Assembly (NCBI RefSeq): GCF_000158955.1
Contig: NZ_GG657757.1
Coordinates: 2,726,116-2,790,115 of the forward strand
Direction: 5' to 3'
Source: Streptomyces viridochromogenes DSM 40736
GTDB lineage: Bacteria; Actinomycetota; Actinomycetes; Streptomycetales; Streptomycetaceae
DNA: 64,000 nt
Below are positions 59,291 through 64,000 of the stretch, one piece after another. The notes beneath the pieces are model-generated. The model worked only from the letters and a program-made list of their open reading frames with translations, was not told the origin of the DNA and did no database searches. Positions within the stretch are counted from its first letter, which is position 1, and every line of letters begins with the position of its first letter. The position numbers and the translations under genes were made by a program.

Positions 59291-59977
59291 ATGCGCCGTC
59301 CGAAGTTCCGCAGACCGAGGCTGCCGCGTACCCGAAAGGGGCAGCGGCGGCTCGTACAGGCCGTCATGGGCGCGTGTGTGCTCGCGCTGCTTCCGGCGGC
59401 CTGGATGTACGTGGTGGCGGGTGACCGGCTGCGGACGGCGGCGGAGGTACCGCGTACCGATGTCGCCGTGGTGTTCGGTGCCGGGTTGTGGGACGGGGAG
59501 CCCTCGCCGTACCTCGCGCACCGGCTGGACGCGGCGGCCGGACTGTACCGGGAGGGTCGGGTCGAGGTGGTGCTCGTCACCGGGGACAACAGCCGCGAGG
59601 ACTACGACGAGCCGGACGCGATGCGCGCGTATCTGACGCGGCACGGCGTGCCCGACCGGCGAATCGTCAGTGACTACGCGGGGTTCGACACCTGGGACTC
59701 CTGCGTGCGGGCGAAGAAGATCTTCGGTGTGGACGAGGCCGTGCTGATCAGCCAGGGGTTCCACATCCGGCGGGCGGTGGCGCTGTGTCAGGCGGCGGGG
59801 GTCGAGTCGTACGGGGTGGGGGTGGACGCCGTGCACGACGCGACCTGGTACTACGGGGGTGCCCGGGAGGTCCTCGCCGCCGGGAAGGCGGTTCTGGACG
59901 CGGTGTTCCGGCCGGATCCCCGGTTCCTCGGGCCTCAAGAGCCGGGTGTGGAGCGGGCGTTGGCCACAGCCGAATAG
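59291..59977 (+). CDS. SanA/YdcF-like DUF218 membrane protein
   Basis: ATG 59291 follows GGGAGGG. The protein has 228 residues: a basic N-terminus, one membrane anchor (AVMGACVLALLPAAWMYVVA), then the DUF218 domain. VPRTDVAVVFGAGLWDGEPS, VVLVTGDNSREDYDEPDAMR, FDTWDSCVRAKKIFGVDEAV and ISQGFHIRRAVALCQAAGVE are the SanA/VanZ-related signature segments. SanA-type proteins contribute to envelope permeability and vancomycin tolerance in other bacteria. Confidence 0.88.
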   Translation: MRRPKFRRPRLPRTRKGQRRLVQAVMGACVLALLPAAWMYVVAGDRLRTAAEVPRTDVAVVFGAGLWDGEPSPYLAHRLDAAAGLYREGRVEVVLVTGDNSREDYDEPDAMRAYLTRHGVPDRRIVSDYAGFDTWDSCVRAKKIFGVDEAVLISQGFHIRRAVALCQAAGVESYGVGVDAVHDATWYYGGAREVLAAGKAVLDAVFRPDPRFLGPQEPGVERALATAE

Positions 59978-60148
59978 CCTGTCGGGCAGATTTGGACTTT
60001 CCCTACGGACGGGTTTGACGCGCACATTTCACACCCGAGCGTGAAAAACGCCATTGAGCCGCTCTCCGTGACCGCGCGATCACGCTTAGCGTCTTCGCCG
60101 TGCGGCGGCGGATCGGGCCGCCGTCGCGAACTGGGAAAAGGACACCTG

Positions 60149-60307
60149 ATGACTCGACTTCGCTCCGCGCTGGTGATGGCCGCCGCGGGCGCGCTGCTGG
60201 CCGTACCGACGGTCAAGGCCCCGGAGCCGGGCTGCGCGAAGCTCGGCGCCTACGGCCAATGCTGGGCGGACATCCACAACGTGTGCGGGCACACCATCTC
60301 CGCCTGA
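60149..60307 (+). CDS. Very small exported peptide with three cysteines
   Basis: 52 residues from ATG 60149, which follows GGGAAAAGGA. A hydrophobic signal-like segment (SALVMAAAGALLAVPTVKA) is followed by a 26-residue mature part with three Cys (PGCAKLGAYGQCWADIHNVC). The longer frame from 60041 has no ribosome binding site. It does not match a family I know. The odd number of cysteines leaves one free for a metal, a partner or dimerisation. Confidence 0.6.
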   Translation: MTRLRSALVMAAAGALLAVPTVKAPEPGCAKLGAYGQCWADIHNVCGHTISA

Positions 60308-60440
60308 CCAGGCTCGGCTCATGAAGGGTTGCCGGGGGCGGGAGCACGTCCGGCGCGCTCCGTGCCCCGTCCCCGGCTTCCCGGCCGTCCGGTGACCGGC
60401 CGTCCGGTGACTGGCTGTCAGCTTCTCCGGTGACCGGCTG
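60308..60440. terminator. Stem-loop and short direct repeats between convergent genes
   Basis: GCCGGGGGCGGG and CCCGTCCCCGGC flank a loop at about 60330-60376. Direct repeats of CCGGCCGTCCGGTGA and CCGGCTGTCAGCTTC follow, up to the enoyl-CoA hydratase stop. Confidence 0.45.
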
Positions 60441-61208
60441 TCAGCTTCCGTCGAAGCGCGGCGGGCGCTTCTCCAGGAACGCCGTCATCCCCTCCCTCTG
60501 GTCGGCGGTGGCGAACAGGGCGTGGAACACCCGCCGTTCGAAGCGGATACCGTCCCGCAGGCCCGTCTCCAGGGCCATGTCGACGCACTCGCGGGCCGCC
60601 CTGACCGCCGGACGGCCGTACGCGGCGATCGTCGCCGCCGCGTCGAGGGCCTCGGGCAGGACCCGGTCGTCCGGGACCACCCGGGAGACGAGACCGCAGC
60701 TTCCAGCCTCCCGTGCGTCCATGGTGCGGCCGGTGAGAATCAGGTCGAGCGCCTTCGCCCGGCCGATGAGACGGGTCAGCCGCTGGGTGCCGCCGATGCC
60801 GGGGATGACGCCCAGTCTGATCTCGGGCTGGCCGAAGACCGCCGACTCCCCCGCCACGACCAGGTCGCACATCATCGCCAGCTCGCACCCGCCGCCCAGG
60901 GCGGGGCCGTTGACGGCGGCGATCTTCGGGGTGCGGAGGTCCGCGAACTTCTCCCAGGGGGCGAAGTAGTCCTCGGCCATCATGTCGACGGCCGACTTCC
61001 CCGCCATCTCCTTGATGTCCGCGCCGGCCGCGAACACCTTCTCCGAGCCGGTGACGACGAAGCACCCGGTCTCGGGATCCGCGTCCAACGGGCGCAGCAC
61101 ACCCAGGAGTTCGGTGAGCAGCTCACCGCTGAGCGCGTTGAGGACGTGCGGCCGGTGCAGGCGGACGGTCACCACGCGGCCGTCGCGTTCGACTTTCAAA
61201 TGGTTCAT
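60441..61208 (-). CDS. Enoyl-CoA hydratase/isomerase family protein
   Basis: 255 residues from ATG 61208, preceded by GAGGAGAG. Crotonase signatures: KVFAAGADIKEMAGKSAVDM (oxyanion strand and first Ala-Gly-Ala-Asp), KIAAVNGPALGGGCELAMMC (second oxyanion helix) and GQPEIRLGVIPGIGGTQRLT (first catalytic Glu region). LVSRVVPDDRVLPEALDAA follows. It can hydrate enoyl-CoA or act as an isomerase. It lies 32 bp downstream of the membrane reductase-like gene and is the third gene of that operon. Confidence 0.92.
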   Translation of the reverse strand: MNHLKVERDGRVVTVRLHRPHVLNALSGELLTELLGVLRPLDADPETGCFVVTGSEKVFAAGADIKEMAGKSAVDMMAEDYFAPWEKFADLRTPKIAAVNGPALGGGCELAMMCDLVVAGESAVFGQPEIRLGVIPGIGGTQRLTRLIGRAKALDLILTGRTMDAREAGSCGLVSRVVPDDRVLPEALDAAATIAAYGRPAVRAARECVDMALETGLRDGIRFERRVFHALFATADQREGMTAFLEKRPPRFDGS

Positions 61209-61240
61209 CTCTCCTCCTTGTCTCCTCCCTGGAAGGGGCG

Positions 61241-62495
61241 TCACGAGTCCCAGATCGCGCCGTACGCCGGAATCCCCCGTCGCTCCAGGCCGTGCACCAC
61301 CTGCCAGGTCAGCCGCTTGTTGGAGATGCAGATCACCGCCTCCGCGCCGAAGTCGCGGTAGGCGTCGTGGGCGAGCCGCACCATGTCGGGCTTGCCGTGC
61401 AGGGAGGTGTCCCAGACCAGGGCGTGCGGCTGGACGGCGAGGATCTCGTCGATGAGCGCGTCGCCGTAGGTGGCCCGCGGGTCGCGGGTCGCCCAGACCA
61501 GGCGGGAGGGGACCTCGGCGGCGAGCAGGTGGGGCAGGCAGGGGCCGATGCCGCTGCCGGTCGCCACGTAGACCACCTTCCGGAACAGAATCTCGATGTT
61601 GGCGACGCCGGCCGTGGTGATGCCCTTCACCCACACCCGGTCGGGCAGGTCGTCGATGAAGGAGCCCGTCCAGTCACCGGCCCGGGAGATGGTGAGCCGG
61701 AAGCACGGACTCGCCGGGGGCCGGGACGTTGGCGAACGAGTGCCATTCCCTCAGCGGGCTGCGGCTGATCGTGGTGGACGAGCCCGCGAAGGGCGTCTCG
61801 CCGTGGTCGAAGCGGCCAGCACGACGTGGAGGAGGGGCGGGCGTTCGAGGCGTACGTGGGGGCCAGCCGCAGCCAGGGCAGGGCCACGCTGAAGGTGAGA
61901 GCGCGAGCACGCCGACCTCCAGGGGGCCCGGCGACGAGAGCAGCGTGTGCGTCCAGAACAGGGCCAGAGCCGTCCAGCCCCCGAAGCGGTGGATCCTCTC
62001 GAAGTGGTCGTGGTGCCGGGAGCGGAAGGGCGGCAGGGCGGTGGCGATGATCAGCGCGAGGAGGGCCAGCAGGGCCCAGCCGACGGCCCTGAGCGGGCCG
62101 TCCGGTGTCGTCGCCGTCAGCGCCAGGAACCAGGCCGTTCCCGCCAGTGCCCCGCCCACGTGCAGCCCGCCGAAGTGGTACACCTTCCCGAGCGTCCAGC
62201 GGACCTTCAGCGGCCAGTGCGTGGGGGCCGAAGTCGCCATCCGGAAGAGGAGGTTGACGACGTACTGCTGGCGTACGAGGACGGCGAGGGCGAGGTTGGC
62301 GAGGGCGGCGTGCCCGAGGGTGGGGGTGGCCAGGGGCCAACCGGCCCAGAGGAAGGCCGCGTTGGCCGCGAGGACCAGGGCCGCCAGGCGGTTGTAGTGC
62401 ATCAGGCGGGGGTGCTTCCACAGGCGGCGGGCGGCGGGGAGGAGCGGCGGGAGTTCGGCCGCGTCCGCGTGCGCCCTCGGCGGCGAGGTGGTCAT
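61241..62495 (-). pseudogene. Membrane protein with ferredoxin-reductase-like C-terminus, several frameshifts
   Basis: ATG 62495 overlaps the stop of the adenylation gene (ATGA). The N-terminal 190 residues hold about five membrane helices (LMHYNRLAALVLAANAAFLW, LRAVGWALLALLALIIATAL). From about 61895 the reading changes frame four times within 200 bp: LTFSVALPWLRLAPTYA, ERPPLLHVVLAA, FDHGETPFAGSSTTISRSPL, then ITTAGVANIEILF. After that one frame runs to the end with YVATGSGIGPCLPHLLA, an FNR-type NAD-binding motif. Each piece joins the next without lost sequence, so indel errors in the assembly are likely. The intact protein would have about 417 residues and move electrons across or along the membrane. 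Confidence 0.75.
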
Positions 62496-64000
62496 CGGGC
62501 CACCGCCACACGCTCCTCGACCATTCCCAGCAGCGCCTGTTTGTCGACCTTGCCGCGGTCGGTCTCGGGGAGCAGGGCGAGCGGCAGAACCTGGTCGGGG
62601 ACGCAGTAGTACGGCAGGACGTCCGCGACCGCGCGGCGGGCCGCGTCCGGGTCGACGTCCGCCGGGCAGACGAAGGACACCAGGGTGCGGGCGTCGCGCC
62701 TCAGGGTGACGGCGCGGGTGCAGCCGGCGGAGGACTCCAGGACGGAGGAGACGGAGTCCAGCTCGACGCGGAAGCCGCGCACCTTGACCTGGTCGTCGGT
62801 GCGGCCGAGGTGCTCCAGCTCGCCGTCGGGGGTCCAGCGGCCGAGGTCCCGGGTGCGGAACATGCGGCGGCCGCCGCCGAGGAACGGGTCGGGGGCGTAG
62901 CGCTCGGCGTTGAGGGCGTCGTTGCCGAGGTAGCCCGCGGAGACGCAGTCGCCGCCCGCCCACATCTCGCCGGTCTCGCCGACGGGCAGGGGGCGGCGGT
63001 CGGCGTCGAGGACGTAGACCGTGTTGTTGGGGGTCGGGCGGCCGATGGTGAGCAGCGGGGCGGTCGGGTCGTGGCGGCTCATCGTGTTGACGATGGTCGT
63101 TTCCGTGGGGCCGCAGCAGTTGTGGAAGGCGGCCTGTCCGGCCCATCGGTCGGCGAGGGGGCGCGGGCAGGGCTCCCCCGCTACGGCGACGGTGCGCACG
63201 CGCGGGCAGGCGGCGGGGTCGAGGCCGGACAGCACGGTCGGGGTGGCGATCAGCACGTCGGCGGTGCGGGCCGCCGCCGCGATGTCCTTGCCCCGGATGA
63301 CGAGGGTCCCGCCGTGGGTGAGGCAGCCGAGGATCTCCCAGGCCGCCATGTCGAAGGCGATGTTGAGGAGCTGGGCGACCCGGTCGCCGGGGCGGACGCC
63401 CAGGCCGCCCGGCTCGGTGAGCAGCAGGTTGGCGACGTTGCGGTGGGTGACCTTCACGCCGTTGGGGCGGCCGGTGGTGCCGGAGGTGAACAGGACGTAG
63501 GCCCCGTCGTCGCCGGTGACGCGCGGGCGCGGGGCCGGGGCGTACGGCTGCGGCTGCGGCTGCGGCTGCGGCTGCGGCTCGTCGAGCGGGATCAGGAGGT
63601 GGCCGTCCGGGAGCGGGACGCGGTGGGCGTGTTCGGCGACCGTGAGGACGACCCGGGTCCGGGCGGTGCGGATGACGTGGGTGAGCTGGGCCGGGGGCGC
63701 GAGGCCGATGTCCTGCGGGACGTAGGCGGCGCCGGCCTTCAGGATGCCGAGCAGGCCGACGAGCATCGGCAGCGAGCGGCGGACGAACAGGCCGACGTGG
63801 TCGCCGGGCCGTACGCCCTCGCGGACCAGGCGGGCGGCGAGGGCGTCGGCGTACCGGTCGAGCTCGCCGTAGGTGAGGTGCGCGCCCTGGTGTTCGGCGG
63901 CCACGGCGTGCGGGGCGGCCAGGGCGTGCCGGGCGACGGCGTGGTGCAGGAGCGGGTCGGGGACGGGGACGGTGGGGCCCCGTCCGTACTGCCGGAACAG
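62492..64000 (-). CDS. Stand-alone amino-acid adenylation (AMP-binding) enzyme, 5' partial
   Basis: The frame is still open at the right edge, so the N-terminus is missing; about 502 residues are seen. NRPS-type core motifs are in order: LTYGELDRYADALA (A1), LKAGAAYVPQD (A2), YVLFTSGTTGRPNG (A3), FDMAAWEILG (A4), CCGPTETTI (A5), GEMWAGGDCVSAGYLGN (A6), FRTRDLGRWTPDGELEHLGR (A7), DDQVKVRGFRVEL (A8) and DRGKVDKQAL (A10 Lys). Asp of FDMAAWE is the residue that contacts the substrate amino group, so an amino acid is the likely substrate. No carrier or condensation domain follows before the stop. A (Pro-Gln) repeat sits at about 63546-63581. It heads an operon with the membrane reductase and the crotonase. 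Confidence 0.88.
   Translation of the reverse strand: MFRQYGRGPTVPVPDPLLHHAVARHALAAPHAVAAEHQGAHLTYGELDRYADALAARLVREGVRPGDHVGLFVRRSLPMLVGLLGILKAGAAYVPQDIGLAPPAQLTHVIRTARTRVVLTVAEHAHRVPLPDGHLLIPLDEPQPQPQPQPQPYAPAPRPRVTGDDGAYVLFTSGTTGRPNGVKVTHRNVANLLLTEPGGLGVRPGDRVAQLLNIAFDMAAWEILGCLTHGGTLVIRGKDIAAAARTADVLIATPTVLSGLDPAACPRVRTVAVAGEPCPRPLADRWAGQAAFHNCCGPTETTIVNTMSRHDPTAPLLTIGRPTPNNTVYVLDADRRPLPVGETGEMWAGGDCVSAGYLGNDALNAERYAPDPFLGGGRRMFRTRDLGRWTPDGELEHLGRTDDQVKVRGFRVELDSVSSVLESSAGCTRAVTLRRDARTLVSFVCPADVDPDAARRAVADVLPYYCVPDQVLPLALLPETDRGKVDKQALLGMVEERVAVAR

Noticed and set aside
63541..63585. The GGCTGC hexamer run as a microsatellite of interest
   Set aside because: It lies within the adenylation gene and encodes a Pro-Gln linker; ordinary low-complexity coding sequence.

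Overview
This is a very GC-rich window, almost certainly from a Streptomyces chromosome or a close relative. The evidence is GTG starts with translational coupling (ATGA/GTGA overlaps), a principal-type sigma factor next to dnaG, MEDS/STAS and ANTAR regulators, an ECF sigma/anti-sigma pair, and a DUF6415-like gene beside a GntR regulator. No rRNA, insertion sequence or integrase is visible.

Layout. 1-6 kb: a multi-domain protein made of a pseudokinase, a winged-helix domain and a degenerate HAD domain; an MreB-like gene with a frameshift; and STAS, MEDS-ATPase and STAS-ANTAR regulators. 6-8 kb: one polypeptide fusing a squalene/phytoene-synthase-like domain to a cis-prenyltransferase. 8-10.3 kb: ECF sigma and ZAS anti-sigma, divergent from a cupredoxin lipoprotein and a small membrane protein. 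10.3-13.7 kb: an alpha/beta hydrolase, an amidohydrolase and a cytochrome P450. 13.7-18 kb: a DUF418 membrane protein and a NarL-type two-component system, followed by a deleted second copy of the DUF418 gene. 18-22.6 kb: an MMPL exporter with an OmpR-type two-component system. 23-28.7 kb: a TetR regulator, an MFS exporter, a flavin reductase and a hydrolase, with a shared 76-bp putative operator and several gene remnants.

28.8-42.3 kb is a type I-E CRISPR-Cas locus. Cas3 is divergent from cas8e-cse2-cas7e-cas5e-cas6e, and arrays lie on both sides, pointing outwards. I find no cas1 or cas2. Array 1 holds 65 repeats, almost all carrying private substitutions except the seven nearest cas6e. cas8e needs two frameshifts to read through. 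The locus looks like an interference module that has lost adaptation and is drifting.

42.8-46 kb: a GntR regulator, a DUF6415-like gene, three tRNAs (one CAU, two Asn) and a YtxH-like small protein. 46-64 kb is core-like chromosome: an FGGY kinase, a heterodimeric ABC exporter, a sigma-70 gene (probably hrdA), dnaG, an FAD reductase, dgt, a sirohydrochlorin chelatase and a SanA-like protein. It ends in an operon of an enoyl-CoA hydratase, a membrane ferredoxin-reductase-like protein with several frameshifts, and a stand-alone amino-acid adenylation enzyme that runs off the right edge.

Single-base frameshifts recur in otherwise well conserved genes (mreB-like, MEDS, GntR, the membrane reductase), so part of the apparent decay may be assembly error. 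Everything here was read by eye; no similarity search or structure prediction was run.
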